Part shown: piece after piece, positions 27,309 through 36,758 of the stretch
Position numbering within the stretch: the first letter of the stretch is position 1
How the letters are laid out: the number at the start of each line of letters is the position of its first letter
Assembly: GCA_937123825.1 (NCBI GenBank)
Contig: CAKZKQ010000287.1
Span: forward strand, 1-64,000
Direction of reading: 5' to 3'
DNA from: an uncultured Pseudomonadota bacterium
GTDB lineage: Bacteria; Myxococcota_A; Bradymonadia; Bradymonadales; GCA-2716585
Length of the DNA: 64,000 nt
Translations under genes and position numbers: made by a program
The notes under the pieces: generated by a model
What the model saw: only the letters and a program-made list of their open reading frames with translations
The model's database searches: none
What the model was told of the DNA's origin: nothing

Positions 27309-28460
27309 ATGAACACGCCCTTTAAAACGCTCTGCATGTTGATCACCTTGCTCCTGGCAGCCGCCCCCCAAACAGGCTGCGGGGATGAGGACACCCCTGC
27401 GCAGTCCAACATCAACAACACAGACGACTCCCCCGAAGACAACAACGATCCCAACAACACCCCCAACAACCAGCCCGACCCCAACAACGATCCCCAGGAC
27501 CCCGATCCACCAGCCAACAACGATCCCCCTGACGATGACAACGCCTGCCCGCCCCAGACGTTGACGCTCCAGAGCATCGGGCAACAAAACACCTACGAAA
27601 GCACCGACGACACCGACCCGGTCGAGCCCGGCGTGCAAATCCAGCTTCAGGTCCAGACCAACCTGCCGGCGCAAACCCTGGTCACCATCGAAAACCTCAC
27701 CAACCAGACCAGCATCGGCGCGCTGACACAAAGCAACACCCAAACCATCAACGGCATCACGCTTACCCCAGGCACCAACACCCTGCGCGCCGTCGCGCTG
27801 ACGCAGCAATGCCTGGCCACCTCCGCGTCCATCAACGTGGAGCTGGCCCCTTCTCAAAACTGTCAGGAAGACGCCCAATGCCCAGACGGGCAGCTCTGTG
27901 CGCCAGAAGACAACATGTGCGCCGCTTGTCAGTCCGAATGCACCCAGGACAGCGACTGCGACAGCGGACGGTGCATTCAGGGCTGCTATTGCGAGGCGCC
28001 AGCCTTTGGCTACGTCCTCATTGAGGACCAAACCCCCAACGCCTCAGGCAACTCCCCGGGGGCCGACGTGGACGCTGTGAGCATCTTAAAAGGCGGCGAT
28101 GAGTTTTTTGCCTCCAACGTCGAAGACTTCAACATCGACCACCCCGACAACCTCTTCAACGACCCCACCCAGATCCTCGGCCCGCCCGACGCACAATGTC
28201 AGGTCCAAAACTTTCTATCCCTTGGCGGCAGCCAGATCGGTGGTTATGTCATCGTGTCCTTTGAGCGCGGTGGACAAAGCGTTGGCGTCGAAAACGGCGA
28301 CAGCATCAAAGTCTATGAGATCGGCGCTCTGCTCTGCGGGCGCTTTGACGACGACCCGTACAGCGTCTCTGTATCGGCCAGCACCGACCAGGGCTCGTTC
28401 ATTGAACTTGGCCAGGGCGGCGCCGGCAGCAACACCATACCCGTCTCGGGCCTGCCCTGA
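27309..28460 (+). CDS. lipoprotein with Asn/Asp/Pro stalk and small Cys-rich module
   Basis: 383 residues, function unknown. Signal peptide MNTPFKTLCMLITLLLAA leads to TGC at about residue 24, a plausible but non-canonical lipobox (PQTGC). Residues about 25-80 are an Asn/Asp/Pro-rich linker of the same style as the other lipoproteins here. A beta-rich domain follows, then a Cys-rich patch at about 188-230 (CQEDAQCPDGQLCAPEDNMC), and a C-terminal beta domain of about 150 residues containing LGPPDAQC and YVIVSFERGG. The radical SAM gene starts 11 bp after its stop and may share the transcript. The partner and ligand are unknown. Confidence 0.82.
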   Translation: MNTPFKTLCMLITLLLAAAPQTGCGDEDTPAQSNINNTDDSPEDNNDPNNTPNNQPDPNNDPQDPDPPANNDPPDDDNACPPQTLTLQSIGQQNTYESTDDTDPVEPGVQIQLQVQTNLPAQTLVTIENLTNQTSIGALTQSNTQTINGITLTPGTNTLRAVALTQQCLATSASINVELAPSQNCQEDAQCPDGQLCAPEDNMCAACQSECTQDSDCDSGRCIQGCYCEAPAFGYVLIEDQTPNASGNSPGADVDAVSILKGGDEFFASNVEDFNIDHPDNLFNDPTQILGPPDAQCQVQNFLSLGGSQIGGYVIVSFERGGQSVGVENGDSIKVYEIGALLCGRFDDDPYSVSVSASTDQGSFIELGQGGAGSNTIPVSGLP

Positions 28461-28471
28461 GTGACGCCACC

Positions 28472-29089
28472 ATGAACACACTGCCTGAAGACCAACTCAG
28501 CGTCGGGATGATCATCCCCAACACACAGGCCGAAGGCCCCGGCAAGCGATTTGCCCTCTGGGTCCAGGGCTGCCCCATGCGCTGCGCCGGATGCTGCAAC
28601 CCAGAATACCTCGAATTCACACAAAACAACATCCAAAGCGTCGACGACGTCTTCGCCCAGGTCCAAAAATCCCACCAGGAACACCAGATCGAAGGGGTCA
28701 CCTTCCTGGGCGGCGAGCCCTTCTCTCACGCTCAACCCCTGGCGGCGCTGGCCAAACGTGTTCAGGACATTGGCCTGACCGTCATGATTTTCACCGGTTA
28801 CAGCCTCAAGTCCCTCAAACGCTCCGAAAAACCCGGCGTCGCACAACTCCTGGCCACCACCGACCTCCTGGTCGATGGCCCCTTCATCCAATCGCGGCTC
28901 GACAAAGAACGCCGCTGGATTGGCTCCACCAACCAAACCCCGTACGACCTCACCGGCGCCTACAAAGAGCTCGTCGACAACTGGGACACCTCGCCAGAGA
29001 CCCTCGAAATCCGCATCGTCAACGGCAAACTCGTCGTCAACGGCTCCCCCTTCCTCATCGACAAGCTCGGGCGCAAACAACACATCTAA
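28472..29089 (+). CDS. NrdG-like radical SAM activating protein
   Basis: 205 residues. A 4Fe-4S radical SAM protein of the NrdG (anaerobic ribonucleotide reductase activase) type: VQGCPMRCAGCCNPE gives CX3CX2C at Cys34, Cys38 and Cys41, followed by GVTFLGGEPFSHAQPLAALA (the GGEP motif), MIFTGYSLKSL, LLATTDLLVDGPF and RWIGSTNQ. Length is slightly above typical NrdG. No nrdD reductase is nearby, so it may activate another glycyl-radical enzyme or a reductase elsewhere. It follows the lipoprotein gene by 11 bp. Confidence 0.85.
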   Translation: MNTLPEDQLSVGMIIPNTQAEGPGKRFALWVQGCPMRCAGCCNPEYLEFTQNNIQSVDDVFAQVQKSHQEHQIEGVTFLGGEPFSHAQPLAALAKRVQDIGLTVMIFTGYSLKSLKRSEKPGVAQLLATTDLLVDGPFIQSRLDKERRWIGSTNQTPYDLTGAYKELVDNWDTSPETLEIRIVNGKLVVNGSPFLIDKLGRKQHI

Positions 29090-29720
29090 ACCCGCGCACC
29101 GCGACTTGGAACACATCACTTCCACCCCGTCAAAAACGATATCAACCACCTCTACCAAAACCCACACACCAGACAAAAAACCAGTTCTTTTTGACGCCCT
29201 CCCACAAAACGCCAGACACACTGCACACACGGACACGTCACATTCCCGTCACATTGGCGCGTGCCCAAAAACAAGAACATTTGTTCAAAACCCTCCTCCA
29301 ACCAATCCCACACAAAACTCCAAACCACACACAACCACCTCAACTCACCCCACAACCACACCCATCCAAACCCAATCGCACACACCAGCTCCACATCGGC
29401 CAACCACGACGACAAGAGCATCGAACCCAGCCCACAAAACCCCCGACATATCCCAAAGCACCAATTGGCAACCTTAAACCACTGAACAAGTTCTGCTTCA
29501 CCCTCCTCAACGACAACACACGTCAAAAACACTGAACAAAAACACCAAACTCAACAAGGCTTGACACGCACCTGCCCAGACGCTCCACTGAGACCGACCA
29601 GACGATGGCCTTAAACGCCGACCACGGCACGCTTGCCGCTGCCCAATCAAGCCAAAAGGCGAGCACTCAAAGCCATCGCACATGCCCACAAACACCGGTC
29701 CAAACCCACGGGGTGCATCC
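29090..29720. other. long C/A-rich, G-poor intergenic region (candidate Rho-dependent terminator)
   Basis: No gene is supported. The plus strand is strikingly G-poor: bases 29281-29400 contain 5 G in 120. C-rich, G-poor unstructured RNA is the known hallmark of Rho utilisation sites, so this may terminate the radical SAM transcript. The last 100 bp lead into the S8 protease gene. Confidence 0.45.
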
Positions 29721-32456
29721 ATGCCCAGGAGCACATCGCCCATCGCGCTGATCATCACGCTGACGCTCTTGACCCTGGCCGCCTGCCAATCCGACACCAG
29801 CGCGCCGCCCACACCGGCCGCGGCCGATCAAAGCGCCCTCACAACCCAGGCCCCTCCAGCAACAGACGCCTCAGCGCCCCGGCGCATGCTCCTTAGCTAC
29901 GCGGTTCCGCCCACGGGCGCACACGCCAAAACAGTCCGGGCACATGGCGGACGAGCGCTCAAGCGTTGGACTCAGGGTCCGTGGGTCATCATGGCGTCCA
30001 TGTCGCCCCAAGACGCCGCCAAACTGGCCGCCACAGACCCTGACATCCAATCCGTCGAGCCCGACGGCGGCGGCAGCGGCTCATTGATGAACGCCATGGA
30101 GCAAAGCGGCACCCGGCGCATCAACCAGGGCGAGCTGGGGCAACTGGGCCTGTCGGGACAGGGGCAGACCATCGCCATCATGGACAGCGGCATCGACGAC
30201 ACGCACCCCGATCTGAGCGGGCGCGTCGTGGGTTGGATGGACTTCTCGGGGGCCGACAACGAATCCCCCGGTCAATACCCATCCCCAATCGACCCCTGGG
30301 GACACGGCACCGGCGTGGCGTCGGTCGCAGCAGGCAGCGGGCAAGGCGCCCCAGGCGACAGCTACGCCATGACCCTCAGCGACCGCTTCCCCGACACCGA
30401 AGGCCGAGGCAACGTCTTCTCCTTCCCCATTCGCTCCATCGACTCTCCCGCACAAATCAGCGTCCTGCTCGACCCCCTCGAAGACAACGGCGGACTCCAC
30501 GGCGTCAACCTCCTCAACGGCACCAACAACCTCCTGGAGCGCCAACGCTCGGTCGACAACCCCTTCATCGCCACCTTCGAAGGCATCGAAGCGCTCGACG
30601 CCGTCGACGACTTCAAATACTCCATCAGCGTCTACTCCAGCAGCAGCGACGACATCGCCACCGCCAACACACCCTACGAAGGGCAGATCACCGTCCCCTT
30701 CCAGCGCCGCGATGAACAACCGCTGACCCAGGGCGCCGCCCCACAGGCCAACCTCTACGGGCTCAAGGTCCTTGACGACAACGGCAACTTTGGCTCATCC
30801 GAGCCCATCCTCGACGCCCTCCAATGGCTCTACGAGAACGGCCAGGACCAGAACATCGCCGTCGTCAACGCCTCGCTTAACTTCAACCGTGGCGGGCCCA
30901 ACGCCGCCGTCGACGCCGCCATCAACCGGCTCGTCACCGACACCGGTATCATCTTTGTCGCCTCCGCCCGCAACGGACAGGCCGATGACGTCCCCGTGGC
31001 CTCCCCGGCCACCGCGCTGATGAGCGTCGCCGTCGGCGCCGTCAACGTCCACGACCAACTGACCAGCTACAGCTCACTGGGTCAGAGCACCAGCCCCATC
31101 ACCAAGCCCGACATCCTGGCCCCTGGAGGCTCCACGCTGGCCGGACGCATGGTCACCGCCGACTCCAACTCCACGGCCTGCAAATCGTTTGCGCGCAACG
31201 ACTGCGTCTTTGAAAACGATGTTTTTCAGGACGATTACCGCACCTACACCGGCACCAGCTTCGCCGCCCCACACATCGCCGGCGTCTTCGCGCTGATGCT
31301 CCAGGCCGAAGGTGGCCTCCAGTACGGCTCCGACACGCAAGCCCGGCGGCTGACCGCCATCCTCAAAATGACCGCCACAGAGATTCAACAGGGCGAAGAC
31401 GCCGAGCCGGGGCCTCCTGGCCGCGCCCTGGCCCCCAAAGACCGCTTTGAAGGACACGGCAGGCTCAACACCCAGGCCGCCCTCGAAGCGCTCGCCCTTC
31501 AGTGGCCCGATGAAGATCAGGAGGCCAACAGCACGCTCGGCGCCGAGTTTGGACAGCGCCGCGCCTGGGCCAGACGCATCGCGCTTGAGGCCGACAGCAC
31601 CATCGGCATCGAGTTGACCACACCGCCCGACGCCGACTACGACCTCTACCTCTACAGCGACAACGGCGATCCCCAGGGCGAGCCCATCATGCTGGCCCAC
31701 TCGGCCAGGGCGGGCGCAGGGCTTAACGAATCGCTCTTTTACCAGTCCAACGCCGACCGCACGGCCATCATTGTCGTCAAATGGATCAGCGGCCAGGGAC
31801 CCTTCACCCTGACCCGACAAGACACCGAAGCTCTCTGCCGCGCCCCTGACCTCAACCTCCTGGGACAGCCTTGCCAGATTGGCCTGGGGCAGTGCGCCGC
31901 CACGGGCACCTATCGCTGCGCCGACTCCCTCGACAGCCTGGAGTGCGACGCACCCCAGGCCACAGAGCCCACTGCAGAGCTTTGCGGCACGGGCCTGGAT
32001 GAAGACTGCGATGGATTGGCCGACGAAGGCTTTGATCTGATCGGCACCCCTTGTGAAGTGGGCCGGGGCGCTTGCCGCGCTCAGGGCGCCATTGTCTGCT
32101 CAGAAGACGGCACGGAACAGGTCTGCTCCGCTCAGGAAGAAGCACCGCAAGACGAACTCTGCGGCGACGGCATCGACAACGACTGTGACGGCACCGTCGA
32201 TGAAGGCTTTGATGACCTGGGCCAGAGCTGCACGTTTGAAAACGAAGTGGGCTGCACAGCCCCCGGGACCATTGAGTGCAGCGCCGACGGCGGCGCACAG
32301 TGCCAGCCACAAGCCGACCTGACCTGCCCACAGCCCCCTGACGACGGCTGTTCCATCACCACCACACACGCACCGACCCCCAAACACACCGGCTGGTTTG
32401 CGCTCCTCTTGCTGGCGCTGGGCGTCATCCGGCGCTCACAAAAAAGAGCCTCGTAG
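29721..32456 (+). CDS. S8 (subtilisin-like) protease lipoprotein with MopE-like repeats
   Basis: 911 residues, secreted. Signal peptide with lipobox LAAC near residue 22, start chosen at MPRSTSP (29721); the frame extends to 29682. The propeptide region precedes a subtilase domain: Asp in IAIMDSGIDDTHPDL near residue 154, His in DPWGHGTGVASVAAG near 195, and Ser in YTGTSFAAPHIAG near 513. About 320 residues separate His and Ser, much more than usual, so the domain carries large insertions. Residues about 750-890 hold two MopE-like modules (CGTGLDEDCDGLADEGFD and CGDGIDNDCDGTVDEGFD). The tail, GCSITTT, hydrophobic GWFALLLLALGVI, then RRSQKR, resembles MYXO-CTERM sorting signals. Confidence 0.92.
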   Translation: MPRSTSPIALIITLTLLTLAACQSDTSAPPTPAAADQSALTTQAPPATDASAPRRMLLSYAVPPTGAHAKTVRAHGGRALKRWTQGPWVIMASMSPQDAAKLAATDPDIQSVEPDGGGSGSLMNAMEQSGTRRINQGELGQLGLSGQGQTIAIMDSGIDDTHPDLSGRVVGWMDFSGADNESPGQYPSPIDPWGHGTGVASVAAGSGQGAPGDSYAMTLSDRFPDTEGRGNVFSFPIRSIDSPAQISVLLDPLEDNGGLHGVNLLNGTNNLLERQRSVDNPFIATFEGIEALDAVDDFKYSISVYSSSSDDIATANTPYEGQITVPFQRRDEQPLTQGAAPQANLYGLKVLDDNGNFGSSEPILDALQWLYENGQDQNIAVVNASLNFNRGGPNAAVDAAINRLVTDTGIIFVASARNGQADDVPVASPATALMSVAVGAVNVHDQLTSYSSLGQSTSPITKPDILAPGGSTLAGRMVTADSNSTACKSFARNDCVFENDVFQDDYRTYTGTSFAAPHIAGVFALMLQAEGGLQYGSDTQARRLTAILKMTATEIQQGEDAEPGPPGRALAPKDRFEGHGRLNTQAALEALALQWPDEDQEANSTLGAEFGQRRAWARRIALEADSTIGIELTTPPDADYDLYLYSDNGDPQGEPIMLAHSARAGAGLNESLFYQSNADRTAIIVVKWISGQGPFTLTRQDTEALCRAPDLNLLGQPCQIGLGQCAATGTYRCADSLDSLECDAPQATEPTAELCGTGLDEDCDGLADEGFDLIGTPCEVGRGACRAQGAIVCSEDGTEQVCSAQEEAPQDELCGDGIDNDCDGTVDEGFDDLGQSCTFENEVGCTAPGTIECSADGGAQCQPQADLTCPQPPDDGCSITTTHAPTPKHTGWFALLLLALGVIRRSQKRAS

Positions 32457-32479
32457 ACTGCGCCCCAAGAAGGCTCCTA

Positions 32480-32503
32480 CCAAAGCACAACACTGTGCTT
32501 TGG
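32480..32503. terminator. hairpin between convergent genes
   Basis: CCAAAGCACA at 32480-32489 and TGTGCTTTGG at 32494-32503 form a perfect 10 bp stem with an ACAC loop. It sits in the 49 bp gap between the convergent S8 protease and LPP20-like genes. No T-tract is present. Confidence 0.65.
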
Positions 32504-32505
32504 CA

Positions 32506-33105
32506 TCACTCTTCCATGCGGCTGAGGCTCTTCATCGCAAAGTCCGTAAAGTCCTGGTGGTAGTTCTTCACGCGGGTCTTCTGCTCGTCGGGCAGCGCCT
32601 CAATGGCGTAGAGCTTCTCGTAGAAGGTCTCGACAGGCAGCTTGTAAAGGACAAAGAGGCGGTTGGGCTGGCGGCCGTTGTCCACCACCTTGTCGATCAT
32701 CTTGGCTTCCTGGATTGCAGCGCTGGCGGCGGCATCCACGTGGCCGTTGAGCTCCTCGGGGGAGTATCGCGAGATGATCTCTGCGACCTGCTCTTCGTGG
32801 TCGGACTTGATGACGCGCTTGAGCAGATCCAATTCCAACGCCATGTTCTTCATCGCAGCCTGGCGAGCGGTTTCCATCGCTGCGGCCTCATCGCCCTGCA
32901 TGACAGCCTCACCGTGACCAAAAAACGCCCGCTCCATGGCGTACTCGCCGTTGGTCCAGGCCGGCAGCTCGGCCACCTTGGGCTTGCTCATCTCTTTTTT
33001 GACCTTGGCGGGCATCCTGGCGGGCTCCGAACCGCCGCAGCCCATCAACACCGTCCCAAACGCCATCCCCAGAATCATCAACACACACACCGCACGACTG
33101 GACAT
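32506..33105 (-). CDS. LPP20-like lipoprotein
   Basis: 199 residues. Signal peptide MSSRAVCVLMILGMAFGTVL with lipobox LMGC (Cys near residue 25). The mature part resembles LPP20/LPP20-like lipoproteins: FFGHGEAVMQGDEAAAMETARQAAMKNMALELD (a conserved ARxxAxxNLA-type helix) and a C-terminal LFVLYKLPVETFYEKL. The ATG at 33105 is chosen with GGGAGG 11 bases upstream; the frame is open to 33174 and a GTG at 33108 is possible. Such proteins are outer-membrane lipoproteins of unknown function. Upstream partners are absent. Confidence 0.78.
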   Translation of the reverse strand: MSSRAVCVLMILGMAFGTVLMGCGGSEPARMPAKVKKEMSKPKVAELPAWTNGEYAMERAFFGHGEAVMQGDEAAAMETARQAAMKNMALELDLLKRVIKSDHEEQVAEIISRYSPEELNGHVDAAASAAIQEAKMIDKVVDNGRQPNRLFVLYKLPVETFYEKLYAIEALPDEQKTRVKNYHQDFTDFAMKSLSRMEE

Positions 33106-33531
33106 CACCCAGCACCTCCCATCTTCCTTGTTGTTCACAACGGCCCCATCCGCTCGCCATATCGGGGCGCGCAAGCCCCCAAACCATCAAACGGCGAGCA
33201 AACCGCCGGGCGACGCCTGGCAAAGCGCGCTTTTGAGCGCAGCACGATTTAAAAATTGCGCGGGCGCCATCAAGGATTCTATACCCACACCCCGCGCCCG
33301 AACAAACAGACCCCAACCAAAGCGCGGCCGCCCCAGAACAAATCTGGAAAGACGCGCCACACGCAGATAGATTGAGGGCGCAGGAAGCAAAGCCCCTGAT
33401 CACACGCTTACACACGACGAAAGATGGCCCACAACGCAAAGCACAGGCCCAAACACCACCCCCAACAAGCGGCCAACCCCACACACCCATGTGCTGCGCC
33501 CCAAAGCCCGGCCACGCACAAAGGAACCGTC
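33106..33531. other. divergent intergenic region, no gene seen
   Basis: About 425 bp between the LPP20-like and the next lipoprotein gene, expected to hold both promoters. I found no convincing boxes, RNA gene or repeat. An open plus-strand frame at 33424-33531 is only the upstream extension of the lipoprotein frame. Confidence 0.5.
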
Positions 33532-34548
33532 GTGACACCTGCCCCCCATCGCTCGCCCCAGACAACTGCGTCCCCCTATCAAGACCGCCCCAGACGCCGC
33601 TTTAAACACCGTTTCGCCGCAGCATCTTTGACCGCACTAGCAGCACTAACAACACTTCATGGGTGCGAATACGCAGAAGAAAGCCGAAAAAAGATCGTTG
33701 AACGCCACCGCAAGCTCTCCAAAGGACACGTGGGGGTGCTGCGGGGCCTGGAGGTCCACGAGCGGGCCGTACAACAGGCACAGCGCATCCATCAATACGG
33801 CGATGGGCGGTGCACCTCCGTCCCCAAGACTCCCTTTGAGGCCACGCTGACCATCAAAGCCCAGGTGGTCTCCCCAGGCGTCCCAGAAGACACCGTCATA
33901 GACAGCTTTGAAGAAGTCCGCACCATCCACATGGACGACGCAGGCAATGTCTTCATCGACTTCAAGGTCACCTTCAACGGCCCGGCCAAGCGTCAGGGGG
34001 GACAATGGACCCGCCAGGAGCGGCTGGTGGGCAAGGCACACTTTGTCAAAGAACAAAACCTGCCCTTTGTCTCCCACCGCGCCCACAAAGGGGACGCGGC
34101 AGCGCTCCTTAGGAGGACCATGGATCCGATTCCGGCGCTGCTGACCTCTGGGGATGACCGATGGCGCCCCCTTGGCAGCGGGGACACCTTTGTGGCGGAC
34201 CAGCAAGAGGGCACCAGGCAGTTCAGGTGCGGATTTGGCACCCATGACAAAGCCTGGGTTCGCCGTTTTCTAGAGCGGACCCGGCTCGATTACGCAGAAG
34301 CCACCCTCCCCCAGAACCAGGAGGGTGCTGGCGAGCGGCGCCGCCACGCTTCGGCGCGCTTCCTGGTCGGCCAAGCACCCGATAAGGAGCTTAGCGTCCG
34401 CCTTGACGTGGACGAAAAAGTCTTCTACCGCTCCCCAACGCGCGTTGAGGCCCCACAGGAGGTGGTCCCCATTCGCCGCGAGAGATATTTCAACGAAATT
34501 CACAAAATACTCACCCGCAAGATGGGTATACAGGATTTGGGGCCTTGA
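33532..34548 (+). CDS. hypothetical lipoprotein upstream of proB
   Basis: 338 residues. GTG start at 33532 is preferred over an ATG at 33424, because AAGGA lies 6 bases before it and it places the signal peptide near the N-terminus. A basic region (RPRRRFKHR) precedes the hydrophobic stretch FAAASLTALAALTTL and a lipobox LHGC. The mature domain is mixed alpha/beta, with TLTIKAQVVSP, DAGNVFIDFKVTF and RRERYFNEIHKIL, and no family I recognise. Its stop overlaps the proB start (TTGA), so expression is coupled to proline synthesis, possibly only by gene packing. Confidence 0.75.
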   Translation: MTPAPHRSPQTTASPYQDRPRRRFKHRFAAASLTALAALTTLHGCEYAEESRKKIVERHRKLSKGHVGVLRGLEVHERAVQQAQRIHQYGDGRCTSVPKTPFEATLTIKAQVVSPGVPEDTVIDSFEEVRTIHMDDAGNVFIDFKVTFNGPAKRQGGQWTRQERLVGKAHFVKEQNLPFVSHRAHKGDAAALLRRTMDPIPALLTSGDDRWRPLGSGDTFVADQQEGTRQFRCGFGTHDKAWVRRFLERTRLDYAEATLPQNQEGAGERRRHASARFLVGQAPDKELSVRLDVDEKVFYRSPTRVEAPQEVVPIRRERYFNEIHKILTRKMGIQDLGP

Positions 34549-35693
34549 AAAAGATGGACAGTCGAAGCTGCTGGGTGGTCAAGATCGGCTCGGCGGTGCT
34601 GATGAGCGCCGACGGGGGCACTGACCGAGGGGCTTTCTGCCGCTTGATTGAGGGGTTGGCCAACCTCTACAGCGCTGGTGTGCGCGTGGTCCTGGTGACC
34701 AGCGGCGCAGTGGCGGTGGGTCGCCTGAAGATGGCGCTGGACAAACGCCCCAGCGGCGAGCGCAACATCCCCAAGCTGCAGGCCCTGGCGGCGCTGGGTC
34801 AGGCCAGGTTGATGAACCTCTATGAGTCCGAGCTGGCCCATTACGGCATCGACGCCGCCCAGGTGCTCTTGACCCGAGACGACTTCAACCACCGTCAGCG
34901 CTACCTCAACGCGCGCCGCGCCCTGGGCGCCATACACGACTTTGGCGCCATCCCCATCATCAACGAAAACGACAGCGTCGGCATCGACGAGATCCGCTTT
35001 GGCGACAACGACCAGCTCGCCGCCATGGTCGCCGCCATGATCGCCGCCGACCGCCTGGTCTTGCTCTCGGACATCGACGGCCTCTACACCGGCGATCCGC
35101 GCCGTGACCCGTCGGCCAAACGCCTGCCGCGCGTGCGGGCCAACGACCCATCACTCGACGCCATGGTCGGCGGCACGCTCGATCCCACCGGCGGCTTTGG
35201 CACCGGTGGAATGCGCACCAAGCTGACGGCCGCGCGGATCGCAGCGCGCGCTGGCATCGAAACCATCATCGCCCCAGGCAAAGAAGCCGACGTCCTGGGC
35301 CGCTTGATGGTCGAGGACCTGAACGTGGGGACGCTCTTTACGCCCGACCCCGGCGCCGACCGCATCGCCGCGCGCAAGGCCTGGATCGGGATGGGCGTGG
35401 CTCCCAAAGGAAAGCTTTGGTGTGACGCTGGCGCGGTCAACGCGGTGCAAAGCCGCGGAACCTCTCTGCTCCCCAGCGGTGTCCAGCGCGTTGAGGGCGA
35501 TTTTGCCGACGGTGACGCCGTGGAACTGATCGATCCCGAAGGCAACGCCTTTGCGCGAGGGTTGGCCATTTACAACTCAAATGCGCTGACAAAAATCGCA
35601 GGGTCGAGCAGCAGCGACATCGTCAACATCCTCGGCTACCACATCTTGGACGCCGTCGTACACAGGGACGATCTGGTCTTACTGGACCCCTGA
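34545..35693 (+). CDS. proB: glutamate 5-kinase
   Basis: 382 residues, cytoplasmic. It phosphorylates glutamate as the first step of proline synthesis. The amino-acid kinase domain occupies residues about 8-260: WVVKIGSAVL, VVLVTSGAVAVGRL, PIINENDSVGIDEIRFGDND, DRLVLLSDIDGLYTGDPR and GTGGMRTKLTAA. A PUA domain follows from about 285 (GKLWCDAGAVNAVQS to FARGLAIYNS). TTG at 34545 overlaps the previous stop; ATG at 34554 is an alternative start. No proA is seen nearby. Confidence 0.96.
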   Translation: MKKMDSRSCWVVKIGSAVLMSADGGTDRGAFCRLIEGLANLYSAGVRVVLVTSGAVAVGRLKMALDKRPSGERNIPKLQALAALGQARLMNLYESELAHYGIDAAQVLLTRDDFNHRQRYLNARRALGAIHDFGAIPIINENDSVGIDEIRFGDNDQLAAMVAAMIAADRLVLLSDIDGLYTGDPRRDPSAKRLPRVRANDPSLDAMVGGTLDPTGGFGTGGMRTKLTAARIAARAGIETIIAPGKEADVLGRLMVEDLNVGTLFTPDPGADRIAARKAWIGMGVAPKGKLWCDAGAVNAVQSRGTSLLPSGVQRVEGDFADGDAVELIDPEGNAFARGLAIYNSNALTKIAGSSSSDIVNILGYHILDAVVHRDDLVLLDP

Positions 35694-35699
35694 TGCTGC

Positions 35700-36758
35700 T
35701 CAGGAAGCATCCAGTTCCACACCCAGGAGTTTGGCCACAGCCTCTTCGGCCACCATCCGCGCGGCCTCACCGGGTGTCAACGCCGTGTGCGCCGCCAGCC
35801 TCAAGACCTGCTCCAGCTCAACCCCGTACTCAAGCACCACACCCCGCGGCGTGGTGATGTCCATCACCCAGGTCCTGCCCTGGTCCGAGTCGTCCACTCT
35901 GTACTCAAGGCGAGCGAGCTTGAAGGCCGCTTCCAGGGCTTGGAGCGCCGCTGAACGGCTCAAATAGACCTCGGCCTTCACTCGACCCTCCATCAGCGCC
36001 TCGTAGACCTCGGGCTGAAGCCACTGCTTGGGGTTGCCGTGCAAGAGGTCGCCGGTGCCCTTAAGCCAGGGCAGCTCAGCGGGCGCCTCCTCCAACCCCA
36101 CCAGCGCCAGCATCCCCTTGTCGAGTTCCTCCAGGAACGCCGCGTCGGCCTCCTGAGCAAGCATCTCCTCGATCTCGTCCTCATCGGCGCCAAGCACCAA
36201 CCAGCAGCCGCCCGAGACCTGCTCCATGACCGCCTCGCCGTGCTCCACAAAGTCCGCCGCCAGCGCTCGCCATACACCCTTTATATGGAACACTCGCTCA
36301 CAGCGCTCATACACGCGCTCTGGACCAAGCTCCGCGTCCACGTCCTGCGCCAAAATCGGCTCGCGACGCGTCCACGGCGGCAGCGACTGAGGGTCAAGGC
36401 GCTTGCCACCGTCAACGGTGTACCCCACCGCGTCGACCACGCCGTCTTTGACCTCAAAATGGGCCTGAACCACACCAGCACCGTCGGCAAAGCCATAAGC
36501 GACCGCGCCGCGCGTGCACATCTGGGGCGTGACGGCAGAACCACAATTGGAGCACTCGTAGGCAAGATGGCCGGGCGCCCTCTCAACAAAACGCTTAAAA
36601 CTCGGTATTCCCAGACTATGGAACGCCACGCCTTTGTAAAAGCGCTGAATCTCTTCGTAGCCACACAGACCACACACACCCTCCAGATCCACCACCAACA
36701 TGACCCTGGGGGTGTCGTGTGCGCCGTAAGAGAAATGAAAGACGAATGGTTTGGACAT
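35700..36758 (-). CDS. CxxC-containing protein, unknown function
   Basis: 352 residues that I do not recognise. Two paired-Cys clusters in the N-terminal 100 residues, CGLCGYE and YECSNCGSAVTPQMC, suggest a zinc ribbon or metal site. The rest is acidic and mostly helical, with a C-terminal ATPase-like smoothness but no nucleotide motif (no Walker A). ATG at 36758 (MSKPFVF) has AAAGGA 6 bases upstream; the frame runs on to 36836. It converges with proB, 6 bp from its end. No partner gene lies upstream. Confidence 0.78.
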   Translation of the reverse strand: MSKPFVFHFSYGAHDTPRVMLVVDLEGVCGLCGYEEIQRFYKGVAFHSLGIPSFKRFVERAPGHLAYECSNCGSAVTPQMCTRGAVAYGFADGAGVVQAHFEVKDGVVDAVGYTVDGGKRLDPQSLPPWTRREPILAQDVDAELGPERVYERCERVFHIKGVWRALAADFVEHGEAVMEQVSGGCWLVLGADEDEIEEMLAQEADAAFLEELDKGMLALVGLEEAPAELPWLKGTGDLLHGNPKQWLQPEVYEALMEGRVKAEVYLSRSAALQALEAAFKLARLEYRVDDSDQGRTWVMDITTPRGVVLEYGVELEQVLRLAAHTALTPGEAARMVAEEAVAKLLGVELDAS

